Part shown: positions 31,317-41,812 of the stretch, piece after piece | How positions within the stretch are numbered: the first letter of the stretch is position 1 | Layout: each line of letters starts with the position of its first letter | Origin: Ryuthela nishihirai | Taxonomy: Eukaryota; Arthropoda; Arachnida; Araneae; Heptathelidae | Assembly (NCBI GenBank): GCA_038380435.1 | Contig: JAWZYU010000752.1 | Span: forward strand, 1-64,000 | Direction of reading: 5' to 3' | DNA: 64,000 bases | Made by a program: the position numbers and the translations under genes | The notes under the pieces: model-generated | What the model was told of the DNA's origin: nothing | Seen by the model: the letters and a program-made list of their open reading frames with translations, nothing else | Databases searched by the model: none

Positions 31317-31611
31317 TAGAGTCGCTCAAAAAGGTATCCGAACACTACGGTTGATTACAGAATTCAGAAAAAATATCTGGTAACGATTTTTTTAGAAATT
31401 AGTGATCTGGCAACCTTTGTGTCACGTGACACGAAGGTTGCCAGATCACTAATTTCTAAAAAAATCGGTGCCAGATATTTTTCCTGAATTCTGTAATCAC
31501 GTGACACGAAGGTTGCCAGATCACTAATTTCTAAAAAAAAATCGGTGCCGGATATTTTTTCTGAATTCTGTAATCAACCGTAGTGTTCGGATACTTTTTT
31601 AAGCGACTGTA
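31317..31611. mobile_element. MITE-P copy with a repeated inner arm
   Basis: Both termini are present (TAGAGTCGCTC at the left, GCGACTGTA at the right). The right side contains the inner arm (CACGAAGGTTGCCAGATCAC through CTGAATTCTGTAATCA) twice, making 295 bp in place of about 217. Confidence 0.88.
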
Positions 31612-31739
31612 CTATTGTCTGGAGCATTCTAGTGTTAGAATGTGTTTTCCTCAATTCAAATTACTTTCGTCAATGGTAAAGACACGTGTTTCCTTCAATA
31701 TTAAAAAGGCACCATGAAAAAATTCGATCAATATTAAGG

Positions 31740-32640
31740 GGTGCTTCGCAATTACAATCGGATCCCTCGAGAGTCCTTGTTAGCGGAGGTCACAATCGGA
31801 TCCCTAGATGGTCCTTGTTAACGGAGATCTAGGTTTGATCTACACTGAACCCCCTATCCTGTACCCGATATCCTGAACCCACAATCGGATCCCTCGATGG
31901 TCCTTGTTAACGGAGACCACAATTGATTCCTTCGATAACTTTTGTTAGCGGAGATCACAATCGGGTCTCTCGATGATCCTTGTTAGCGGATATCACAATC
32001 GGATTCTTCGATGGTTCCTGTTAGCGGAGATCACAATCTGATTCCTCGATGGTCCTTATTAGCGGAGGTCACAACCGGTTCCCTCGATGGTCCTTGTTAG
32101 CGGAGTTCACAACCAGATCCCTCGATGGTCCTTGTTAGCGGAGACCACAATTGATTCCTTCGATAACTTTTGTTAGCGGAGATCACAATCGAGTCTCTCG
32201 ATGATCTTTGTTAGCGGATATCACAATCGGATTCTTCGATGGTTCCTGTTAGCGGAGATCACAATCTGATTCCTCGATGGTCCTTTTTAGCGGAGTTCAC
32301 AACCAGATCCCTCGATGGTCCTTTTTAGCGGAGTTCACAACCAGATCCCTCGATGGTCCTTGTTAGCGGAGATCACAATTGATTCCTTCGATAACTTTTG
32401 TTAGCGGAGATCACAATCGGGTCTCTCGATGATCCTTGTTAGCGGATATCACAATCGGATTCTTCGATGGTTCCTGTTAGCGGAGATCACAATCTGATTC
32501 CTCGATGGTCCTTGTTAGCGGAGATCACAATTGTATTCCTCTGTGGTCCTTGTTAGCGGAGATCACAATCGGATCCCTCGATGGTCTTTTGTTAGCGGAG
32601 ATCCCAATCTGATTCCTCGGTAGTCCTTGTTAGCGGAGTT
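31740..32640. repeat. 38 bp tandem array, first block
   Basis: Unit of 38 bp containing CACAATCGGATCCCTCGATG and GTCCTTGTTAGCGGAGAT. About 22 units with moderate divergence and a higher-order pattern (the TTGATTCCTTCGATAAC and TCTCTCGATGATC variants recur together at about 31920, 32150 and 32370). A partly related ATCCTGAACCC segment near 31850 breaks the array. Confidence 0.92.
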
Positions 32641-32830
32641 TTTTAGTTACGGAGTTCTTTAACGCACTTTGGGTATGGCTCTTCTGCACATGGTACCATG
32701 GCTTAACGTTCCATCCGACAGATGGCGTCCCCTTTCTGATCGGGTACAGGATAGAGGGTTCAGCGTAGATCAAACCTAGAAACTGCAGGTTTTGATCCTA
32801 GTGCGCTACTGAATGAACCACCCGGACCAA
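32641..32830 (-). mobile_element. Old SINE-A fragment
   Basis: Decayed core and head (GTTCTTTAACGCACTTTGG, CACATGGTACCATGGC, AGTGCGCTACTGAATGAACC). Confidence 0.65.
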
Positions 32831-34284
32831 AACTTAAAAACAGGATTATAAATATATTGGTAAGAGTAGCGAGTGCTTCACCGCAAGGGGGAAGCACCAT
32901 AATCTGGAAACCACTAGACAGAACATTTATAGGTGCAAACATTTGCTTAATTCAGGGCTAAATTGAATGAAGATTAAAATGAGGGGGAAAAAATCCACTT
33001 GCGAGTACCTAAAAGAGTAAAAAAAGAAATATGTTAAAAAAAAAACATCCTCTAACTCTGCGCACATCAACCAATCACTGTTCAACTACAGATCTGAACA
33101 ACTGACTGATAGCCAACCATCACTTGGTATCTAGAGGCAGTCGAATTTCGGAATAGATAAGTCTACATCGAGAAAAAAAAGAGACGGTATAATGCCCAAA
33201 CAACATGAAACCGGGAAATGAAATCCATCTTCATCTTCCTGTTCCGCTTCTTCCCAGCTTCTAACATCCGCATCCCTCCCGCGTCCAAAGCATTAAGTCA
33301 CGGATGGAGACAGACAGACAGACGGCAAGCCGCAACAAACATCTAGCACAGCGAGCACACAGATCAAATGCATAAGGTTTCATGCTTTGAGAAGCAGAAA
33401 TGATTTTATTCAAACAAACTTTGCCTCTCTATCTGGGCCGCTTCTTTATTGCTGGCCATGGTAGCACAACTGGTGCCGCATCTCCACGAAGCCGCTAGCC
33501 AGCAGCAACAGACGGCGTGCAAACAGTGTTAAAAGAAGTCAAAAGGCAACGCTCTCAGCAGTTAAAAGACCGGCCCAGCCACCAGCACTTCATAGACAGA
33601 CGTTGCCGAAAAGGGCTTCAGCACCACTGCATAGTTGAACTGAGTGACAGGCAGATTTATCGTCTCGGCGACTTGACGCATCGCGGCAAAGTCGCGAAGT
33701 GGCGTTGTCATTTGTACTCGACGCCCCCTCCCCCTTCCCAAACGCTCTTACGTCTGCGCATGCGCCTTGCCTCGCATTGTTGCACCGCAGTCAGCATGGA
33801 GTGAAGGATGTGGCCCCGTCTCTTCAGATCCGATTCTATTGTTGTTATGGTTGCTACTGCGACTCGATGAGTAGGGGGGCATAGATCAAGTCTCGTGTAG
33901 CTTAAACAAGAAGAAATGCCTCATCAGTCGCTATGGGAAATTTTATAGTCCAAGAATATATTATCGTCCACAGCTGTCGAGGGTCTTATGGGCACTGCCT
34001 TTCCTTTCTAAGGTGTAGCTGGAGAAATGTAAAAAAAAGATAATAGTTGGAAGTGGAGGTAATTTGACATTTTTGGAGGAAATAAAAGTGTTTTTAAGCA
34101 CATTGAACTTGCTGAATCAATAAATATTTTATTGGAAATTTTAGTTACGTGACACTTTTAAACAAGCTACTTTACATGTTATATCTCGGTTAATATTCTT
34201 TATTGTTCATATTTACACACTGGGAAAACTTTAAAATAAAATCTATTTTCATTTCATGCATTCCTAAGTGGAACTTATAATAGT
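32831..34284. other. Single-copy-looking interval with a CpG-rich segment
   Basis: About 33230-33800 is GC- and CpG-richer (ATCCGCATCCCTCCCGCG, GCGTGCAAACAG, CGACTTGACGCATCGCGG). Flanks are AT-rich. No exon can be supported. Confidence 0.4.
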
Positions 34285-34320
34285 TGAGTTGTTTTACCTC
34301 TGAGCGTCACTTTTTTTGCA

Positions 34321-34927
34321 TACAGTCGCTCAAAAAAGTATCCGAACGCTATGGTTGATTACAGAATTCAGAAAAAATATCTGGCAACGATTTTTTTTTT
34401 TAAAATAGTGATCTGGCAATCTTTGTGTCACGACGGTTGATTGCAGAATTCAGAAAAAGTATCTGGCAACGATTTTTTTTAGAAATTAGTGATCTGGCAA
34501 TCTTTGTGTCACGACGGTTGATTACAGAATTCAGAAAAAATATCTGGCAACAATTTTGTTTTTAGAAATTAGTGATCTGGCAATCTTCGTGTCACGTGAT
34601 TACAGAATTCAGGAAAAATATCCGGAGCGTGTACAGCAACTGTACACGCTCCAGCTACCGTTCACAGCAAACTGGAGCGTGTGCAATTATGGCACACACT
34701 CCAGTTTGCTGTGAACGGTAACTGCACACGCTCAATATTTCCGTGAGTGAGCCCACACGATCTAGTATCAAAATAATATGACCACCTACAGTCGCATCAT
34801 GTACAGAACGCATCATCATGAGTGATATTTTTTCAGATATTATTCCAGATATTTTTACAGATTTATTCGAATTTTGCAGATTTTATAGATATTATTTAGT
34901 GTTCGGATATTTTTTTGAGCGGCTGTA
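34321..34927. mobile_element. Composite MITE-P with foreign palindromic centre
   Basis: Starts TACAGTCGCTCAAAAAAG and ends GAGCGGCTGTA. The left arm has three tandem copies of the inner segment (GGTTGATTACAGAATTCAG ... GTCACGACGG type), then two unrelated hairpins at 34624-34720, then a degraded right arm. About 607 bp, far longer than the 217 bp standard. Confidence 0.75.
34624..34720. repeat. Two adjacent long hairpins
   Basis: 34624-34652: a perfect 13 bp stem (GGAGCGTGTACAG with its complement) and a 3-base loop. 34656-34720: a 29 bp stem with at most a single mismatch, starting TACCGTTCACAGCAAACTGG, and a 7-base loop. The two share the GGAGCGTGT word, so they can also pair with each other. 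Confidence 0.88.
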
Positions 34928-35127
34928 CAGTGTTTGACTCTCCTTTCTACACACAATGCCACGGCTTAACATCTCATCCGACGATCAGAGTCCTTTCCAA
35001 GCCCATAGGTGTCCGCTGGGGTTTAGGGAGGTAAATCAACAAGTGGGACTCGAATCTGGAAACTGAAAATTATGAGCTGTCGCGCTACCGACTGAGCCAA
35101 CCCCCTCCCCAGGAACTCATACTCATT

Positions 35128-35440
35128 TGACATTTTGATTCCAGGTGTAACTGATGTCCACTTCATTTTGATTCCAGGTGTAACTGATGTCCACTTCATT
35201 TTGATTCCAGGTGTAACTGATGTCCACTTCATTTTGATTCCAGTTGTAACTGATGTCCACTTCATTTTGATTCCAGGTGTAACTGATGTCCACTTCATTT
35301 TGATTCCAGGTGTAACTGATGTCCACTTCGTTTTGATTCCAGGTGTAACTGATGTCCACTTCATTTTGATTCCAGGTGTAACTGATGTCCACTTCATTTT
35401 GATTCCAGGTGTAACTGATGTCCACTTCATGTTCTTCCAG
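35128..35440. repeat. 33 bp tandem array, about nine copies
   Basis: Unit TTTTGATTCCAGGTGTAACT plus GATGTCCACTTCA, highly homogeneous. 33 bp equals 11 codons, so reading frames stay open on both strands (VTDVHFILIPG on one), which is not evidence of coding. Confidence 0.95.
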
Positions 35441-35620
35441 ACTAAACCTATGCAGCCGATTTTGTGCTGTTCCAGTTGAAACTGATAATATTCGTCGCTT
35501 TTTCAAGATAGATTTTTTTTTGCAATTTTTACGTTACTTGACACTTTTGCCTGTCATTTTACATGTTGTGGTCTTTGTTTAATACTATTTATTATTCTTC
35601 TCTTTCCTATTATTATTACT

Positions 35621-35998
35621 GGGACGGTGGTTGCTTAGTTGGTAGCGCGCTAGACATGTAATCTGCCTTTCCCAGGTTCGAGTCCCACCTGGGTGTTGAG
35701 ATTTATCTCCTCCAAACTCCCCACCTTACCCTCGGTCATTAGTGGACACAGATGAGCTTGCAGAAGCCGCCGTTCGTCGGATGGGACGTAAGCCGTGGCC
35801 CAGTGTGCAAGAGAGTGTGCACCCTGTGCACGTTAAAGAACACGCTGAATGACCTCGACGGGAGGCTACCGTCTGTCTCCTAATAGTTCTCCAGTGGGCC
35901 CTCCCCCCAACCTTCTCTGAGCACTCGGGGTCCTTGTGACCTTGCCATTTAGCCCATTGCGTGCAAAAGAGTGCCGCTCAGAGGTGAAACAACCCAAC
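35621..35998 (+). mobile_element. Diverged SINE-A copy
   Basis: Full-length layout with head GTTGGTAGCGCGCTAGAC, core GGATGGGACGTAAGCCG and 3' end GAGGTGAAACAACCC, but with many substitutions; an older insertion. Confidence 0.82.
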
Positions 35999-36229
35999 TC
36001 GATTTCAGTTCTCTCAGTAAAGAGCGCAAAGTATGCAAGACAAAACTTAACTCAGTTAGGCAGCGCTCCAGATTCGTAAACCTGATCTTCCAAGGTTTGA
36101 GCTCCCACTGGAACTGAGTTACCATTTTTTCTGTTAAATTTCGCTCTAACTTCAATTAGAAAAAGTAATACCGATGAATTTTCAAATGCCGCTTCCGTCG
36201 GAAAAACACATTATCTCTTGATTCTTTGT

Positions 36230-36415
36230 ATAGAAGATCCATATCATATGACATTAAAGAACACGCTGGATGAACGACGGAAAACTTCCATAGGTATCCT
36301 AAAAGCTCTAGAGTAGATCGTTTCCCCTACCCAGATTTCATCCCTTGCGGTTCTTCTGGAAAATTGCCATTTAGCCCACTGTGTACCAAAAATGCACTCA
36401 CAGGTAAAACAATCC
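36230..36415 (+). mobile_element. Old SINE-A 3' half
   Basis: ACATTAAAGAACACGCTGG through CTCACAGGTAAAACAATCC, strongly diverged. Confidence 0.65.
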
Positions 36416-36469
36416 TATACAAACCAATGGCGATCGACGAATACAGCTGTATAACACTTTTGTCGTCCT

Positions 36470-37190
36470 CGACAGTCTTTGTTAGCAGAGATCACAATCG
36501 GATCCCTCGATAGTCTTTGTTAACTAGATCATAATCGAATCCCTCGATAATCCTTGTTAGCCGAGATCACAATCGGATCCCTCGATAATCCTTTTAGCTG
36601 AGATCACAAATCGAATCCCTTGATAATCTTTGTTAGCTAGATCACAATCGGATCCTTCGATAGTCCTTGTTAGCTAGATCACAATCGAATCCCTCCATAA
36701 TCCTTGTTAGCTGAGATCACAATCGGATCCCTCGATAATCCTTTTAGCTGAGATCACAAATCGAATCCCTTGATAATCCTTGTTAACTAGATCATAATCG
36801 GATCCCTCAATAGTAATTGTTAGCTAGATCACAATCGAATCCCTTGATAATCCTTGTTAGTGGAGATCGCAATCGGATCCCACAATAGCTCTGGTTAGCG
36901 GAGATCACAATTGGAAATTCTTTGAATCATTGAAGATCGCGGTGATCTTTTCTGGATCTCTCCTCAGCCCTCGTTCGGGAAGATCTTGCTGGGATCCATC
37001 GATATCCCTTGTTAACGGAGATCAAAACCGGATCCCTCGATATCCCTTGTTAGCGGAGATCAAAACCGGATCCCTCGATATCCCTTGTTAACGGAGATCA
37101 AAACCGGATCCCTCGATATCCCTTGTTAACGGAGATCAAAACCGGATCCCTCGATAACTTTCGTTAGTATTATTCTTGGCGGATCCTTTC
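36470..37190. repeat. 38 bp tandem array, second block
   Basis: Same unit family as 31740-32640 (AGATCACAATCGGATCCCTC, GATAATCCTTGTTAGC), with deletions making shorter units, then more homogeneous units with ATCAAAACCGGATCCCTC at 37015-37160. Confidence 0.9.
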
Positions 37191-37214
37191 ACAGCCCTTC
37201 TTAATGGAGATTTT

Positions 37215-37500
37215 CACCGGATCCCTCCATAAGTCCTCTTTTGTGAAAATCGCAATGAGATCCCTCCATAAGTCCTCTTTTGTGAAGATCGTGATGAGAT
37301 CCCTCCATAAGTCCTCTTTTGTGAAGATCGTGATGAGATCCCTCCATAAGTCCTCTTTTGTGAAGATCGTGATGAGATCCCTCCATAAGTCCTCTTTTGT
37401 GAAGATCGCGATGAGATCCCTCCATAAGTCCTCTTTTGTGAAGATCGTGATGAGATCCCTCCATAAGTCCTCTTTTGTGAAGATCGTGATGAGATCTCTT
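37215..37500. repeat. 39 bp tandem array derived from the 38 bp family
   Basis: About seven units of 39 bp (AGATCCCTCCATAAGTCCTC then TTTTGTGAAGATCGTGATG). Word order (GATCCCT-C-ATA-GTCCT...GTTAG/TTGTG...GATC) follows the 38 bp unit, so this looks like a newly amplified variant. The 13-codon period keeps three frames open. Confidence 0.92.
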
Positions 37501-37533
37501 CATATCCCTGATAAGTGGATATCTTCACCAGCA

Positions 37534-37610
37534 GACCAATAATTCAGAGGTCATAATACTTGTCATGCAATAGGAAGTCGTGGGTTCGAATCTCAAATGG
37601 TTGAAAACCA
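37534..37610 (+). other. tRNA-like sequence
   Basis: TAATTCAGAGGTCATAATAC resembles an A-box region and GTGGGTTCGAATCTC a B box, at tRNA-like spacing. The acceptor stem does not pair well, so it is more likely a SINE head remnant than a working tRNA gene. Confidence 0.35.
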
Positions 37611-38285
37611 TTTGTTTTTCGCGATCTGAAAAAAATAGTAGCATATGGCCACATAAGAATCAGCCATTACACATCCTTACAAAACGAATTCTTTGTTTTA
37701 TTTACACCAAAAGGATGAAAATAACCTTAAAAAAAGATTAAAATCGAAACACGCACACTAGTGATTCCAGTACCCTCATAATGCGACAAAAAATTGTCTT
37801 CCCCCCCCTCCCCCCCGATTTTGTTTATACCTTGCAGAAGCGAACATGAGTAACTGCAATGCAAGTAGGCCGGCTGCCGTCACCTGTCCTCTGTGACAAA
37901 CAGTGTCACATGGCGTAATGCTTCATCTAAAATTAATGCGAAGCAAATAATACCGAGGGTAATTACAAATGTTTTCTGTACTAGCTTCATGAATATCTAA
38001 CTGATATCGACTGGCAGGGCCCGGTATCCGGTGTATTGCACACTCATACACACACGCCAAGAGGGCAGTCTCACACTCACACACGTGCACATAGATGGCC
38101 ATGGCGTGTGAGGCAGCCAGGTGCGTGGGCAGAGCAAAAGAGGAGGAGGAAGAGGAGGTGGAGACTAGAGTGATGGGTTGGATCTTGTCTATGGGGAACC
38201 CACGTGGGGTGGAGGAGTGTTAGGGGAACAGAAAAGGACAAAAAAAAAAGAACAAGATTAAGGCTAGAGAATATGATCGGTAATT
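37611..38285. other. Single-copy-looking interval
   Basis: AT-rich to 37790, then a short C-run (about 37800), then a GC-richer purine block (GGAGGAGGAAGAGGAGG at about 38140) with CACACACACGC-type simple sequence. No gene recognised. Confidence 0.4.
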
Positions 38286-38289
38286 AAAA

Positions 38290-38690
38290 GTTAGGTTGTT
38301 TCATCTCTGAGCGGCACTTTTTTCGCACAGTGGTCTAAATGGCCAAGTCACAAGGACCATAAGAACTCAGAAGAGATTGGAAGAAAGAAACCCACTAGAA
38401 AGTTGTTTGAAGACAGAAGTAAGACTTTCGTCGAGGCCATCCAGCTTTTTCCCTAACGTACGCTGTGCACGTTAAAGAACACGCTGGACGGTCTTGACGG
38501 AAGGCTACCATCTTTTTGACGGAAACTTCCTTGACGGAAGGCTACTATCTGTCTCCTAACAGATGTTCAGTGGGTCTCCTTCCCAAACTTTCTCTGAGCT
38601 CTTGGGTCCTTGTAACCCCGCAAATTAGCCCATTGTATCCAAAAAAAGTGTTCCTCCTGAAAGATAAAAGAACCCAACGACCCTTCCAGG
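38290..38690. mobile_element. Two old SINE-A fragments in opposite orientation
   Basis: 38290-38465 is a minus-strand 3' half (GTTGTTTCATCTCTGAGCGG); 38466-38690 is a plus-strand 3' half (GCACGTTAAAGAACACGC ... GAAAGATAAAAGAACCCAAC) with a short internal tandem duplication of the TGACGGAAGGCTACCATC word. Confidence 0.7.
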
Positions 38691-40425
38691 TTAAAAATGT
38701 TTGATAAAATACCACTCTAACAAGAATACAATATTTTGTGTAAGACATTATGATAACAATATCTTAAATATCAATATGAGAAAAATGTTTATAATATTGA
38801 CGCAAAACATTGTAATAAATAAAAAAAAGACTTGTTTATCATTAGCTTTGCTGAATAATGTTTTTTAAAGAGCGTACAGGCCATTAAAGAAGTACTATTA
38901 ATTTAACACACACACACTCTTTTTTTTTTCCTCTCTTATAAAAGAACTCACTCTCTTTTATTTCCCCTCTCCCTCTGAATTCCATATCCGCATATGCCTT
39001 TAACAGTTCCGTTAAAAGAGAGGCGCTTATGCTGCGGAGAGAGAGAGTAAGCAGACAGCGATGCACGTCGAGTGCTCTGATGATGGATGTTAGAGGCAAT
39101 GACAGAAATCTTACGTAGACGAGAAATCATCAACTGCGTGAACAGATGAAAACTTTGCTGAAGGAGAGACTATTTCTCAATTTGGAAGAGAAAGAAAACA
39201 ATAGAAAAGAGAAAAAGAAAGAACGGATAATAAATGGAAAGGAAATGAACAACGTCGTCAGTGTTTGTGGTTGACAGTGTGTTCAGTACAGCAACGACCC
39301 AAGTACCGACCACAAGGAAGACTTGCGCCGTACTCAGGCAACAAACTCCCAAAACATTATTTACAGGATCCAATCCCGGTGCTTGGGAGAAACAATTTCT
39401 TGCCCCATCTCTCTGCCCGTGCATGTCGTTCGATAAAATTTCCATAATCTATAATAATTCTCCATCTTTGACGACGAAATTTATATTGAAGTTGTTTCAC
39501 GTCTGATTGGTCGGCGTTATTATGGCGTCCCCGTAGTGATCAACATGGATGGTTGTTTCTCGGCGCACTCATTACCTCAGACGTTTCGAGACTTGGGGGT
39601 AAGGGGGGGGATAGAACAGAGAGATGAGGGGGGAACGGAAAGCAACATTGAAAGATTTGTGTACTGGCCACTTCAGGAAGAGAAAGGCCTCACCTAAGAC
39701 GCCTGTCCGCACGCTGTACAGACCGACTGCATTTTGTAGTCTTCATTGAAATGAACGGTTTCGTCCGATAAAAGAAAAACTAGAAAATTTCGGTTTCATC
39801 TATTTATTTTATGTTTTATTTTATTTATTTGGTTTCGTCCTTTTCTTGTTCTCGAGGTCTGTGGGTTGCGTCAATAATAAGTTGGGGGGGAAAGGGTGGA
39901 AAGAGAGGGGAACTATTTCGAATCTTCCAGAAAGAAGAATTATATTCCGTAATATAAAAACCGCGACACAGAAACAACTTGCTCATTTTCCGAATTCTCG
40001 AAATTGCAGAGATTTTTTTTATTATTCTTTTTTTGGGGGGGAGATTTGTTTTCCCACTGGTGCACGGGGCACAGACTGTTATTCGAATATTTTTTAAGCC
40101 TGGAATTGCTTGCGATTGTTGCGCATTCATTTTTTTTGCATGTTTATAACAAGCTGCTTTCCTTCTGATTGCAATGTTCAGTCCACTTGGAATCCCGCAA
40201 CCTGCCCCGATACATCTCATCTGACGCTTTAAGCTCCAAATGCGTAATTCCCATGATTTTCATTTCCCCGTGTGAATTTTTAATATGACATGAGACACTG
40301 TTGACCACTATTAGTTTCTGTTTTTATTTTCTCTTAATCATCTTTGCATGTCTATACTTTTCAATCGATAATTTTAATAATTTTTTGTGGCGTGAGTTAG
40401 TGCTCAATCAGACCCCCCCCCCCCC
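38691..40425. other. Single-copy-looking interval
   Basis: No transposon recognised. Includes a CA/T-rich simple sequence at about 38910 and GGGG runs at about 39600 and 39885. It ends at a poly-C run (40412-40428) next to the CTCCTCCC motif. Several short open frames lack any recognisable domain. Confidence 0.4.
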
Positions 40426-40560
40426 CCCTCTCCTCCCAAAAAACGCCCAATCGTTACTGCTCAATCGTTTGCTGGTAAACCGAAGTTCCCAGTTCGAGGC
40501 CCAATTCTGACAGCGTTGGAGGTTTCCTCCCTTCAAAGCTTCCACTTTCCTCTCGGTCAC

Positions 40561-40945
40561 GGGGCGGAGGTGGCTCAGTCGGTAGCGCGCCAGGCTCGTA
40601 ATCTGTAGTTCCCAGGTTCGAGTCCCAGCTGGGTCAGCGTTGAGATTTATCTCCGCAAAATTCCCCGCCCTGCCCACGGTCAGTAGGGGACACCGATGGG
40701 CTTAGAAAGGCCGCCGTCCGTCGGATGGGACGTTAAGCCGTGGCCTCGTGTGTGGGAGAGCCATACCTTCTGCACATTGAAGAACACGCTGAAAGGCTTT
40801 GACGTGCGAATCCCTTTTGTCTCCTAACAGCTATATCCGGGGATTCTTTTCCCTAACCTTCTCTTAACTTTAGGAGTGTTTGTGAACCTTGCCATTTAGC
40901 CCATTGTGTACACAAAAGCACAGCTAAGAAGTATAAACAACTAAT
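40561..40945 (+). mobile_element. SINE-A copy, conserved head and decayed 3' half
   Basis: The first ~230 bases are close to consensus; beyond GAAGAACACGCTGAAAGG the 3' half is heavily diverged. This may be a chimera of a young 5' part with an old 3' part, or local gene conversion. Confidence 0.85.
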
Positions 40946-41812
40946 TCAAATAACAAATTTTAGCTCAACTAATAAAGCAACTAGCATACTAACTAGTAGA
41001 TTCAGCGACCAAATCGAAACTGAGTGAATCCTCACGATTGTTTCATATCTGACTGAACACACATGATTAAATGACGAAGTATCTTCCTAATGTGGAGTAG
41101 AGAGAATTAATTTTTTCCCTTCTTTATCACCTCGCGTTGCTTTCTCCCGAAACTCATGAATCCGTAACTATAAAGTGAGAAGGGTAGGGAGGGGGAGGTA
41201 ACATCGTGTACCACGTGACTTGCTGTAACGCTGAATGGGGCATAGAGGGAGGGGGGTGGACGTTGCAAGGGAGGGTCGACCTGTCACCCCCGTCTGTTGC
41301 CCGTCATCCAGCCGTGACATGTGATCCATCAGTTGACTGGAAACTGTCACCGGCACCGCTCGAGTCAAGCAGTGTCCCTCAGCCTATCCCTCGGCTTCAC
41401 TGCATGCGCCACTGATGGTGATACACTTGTTTCGTCCATCCATCTTCGTTTTGGCTTCCGCGTATCTGCTCTCCCAGGGAGGAAAAAATGAATTGTACAA
41501 ACGCTCGTGTTCATTGTAGTGCGTGGAAAGTGAGCTGTTACCATTGACAGTATTCCTGGGGAAGATTCGACTGGAAGTTCTTAAGACATAAAAGTCACGC
41601 TCTTAAATCAAGGATTTTTCTTTCTTTTTTTCTTTCTGAGGGGGAGAAGGAATATTTTGTCATTAAAAGGATGTTTTTTAATTAGGATTTGGCAGCGAAA
41701 TAGTTGTGGCGAAGAATTTGAAGTGTTTGCCAATTATGAGTTCGGAGTGAAAGAGAGCAGAAGCATCTAGCAATGAGGAATTTAGAATTACTGAATGTAA
41801 AGATTCGGCGGT
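40946..41812. other. Single-copy-looking interval
   Basis: Contains a GC-rich block at about 41180-41420 (GGGAGGGTCGACCTGTCACC) between AT-rich flanks. No gene recognised. It grades into degenerate copies of the 74 bp array from about 41700. Confidence 0.4.

Larger units (their letters stand above)
34285..35106 (-). mobile_element. SINE-A interrupted by composite MITE-P
   Basis: SINE-A 3' end at 34285-34320 (GTTGTTTTACCTCTGAGCG) and the remaining core and head at 34928-35106 (GACTCTCCTTTCTACACAC, GCCACGGCTTAACATC, GAGCTGTCGCGCTACC) are on the same strand and are separated by the TA-flanked insertion described next. Confidence 0.75.

Noticed and set aside
35023..35506. Frames on both strands across the 33 bp array
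   Set aside because: By-product of an 11-codon period.
37201..37542. Frames on both strands across the 39 bp array
   Set aside because: By-product of a 13-codon period.
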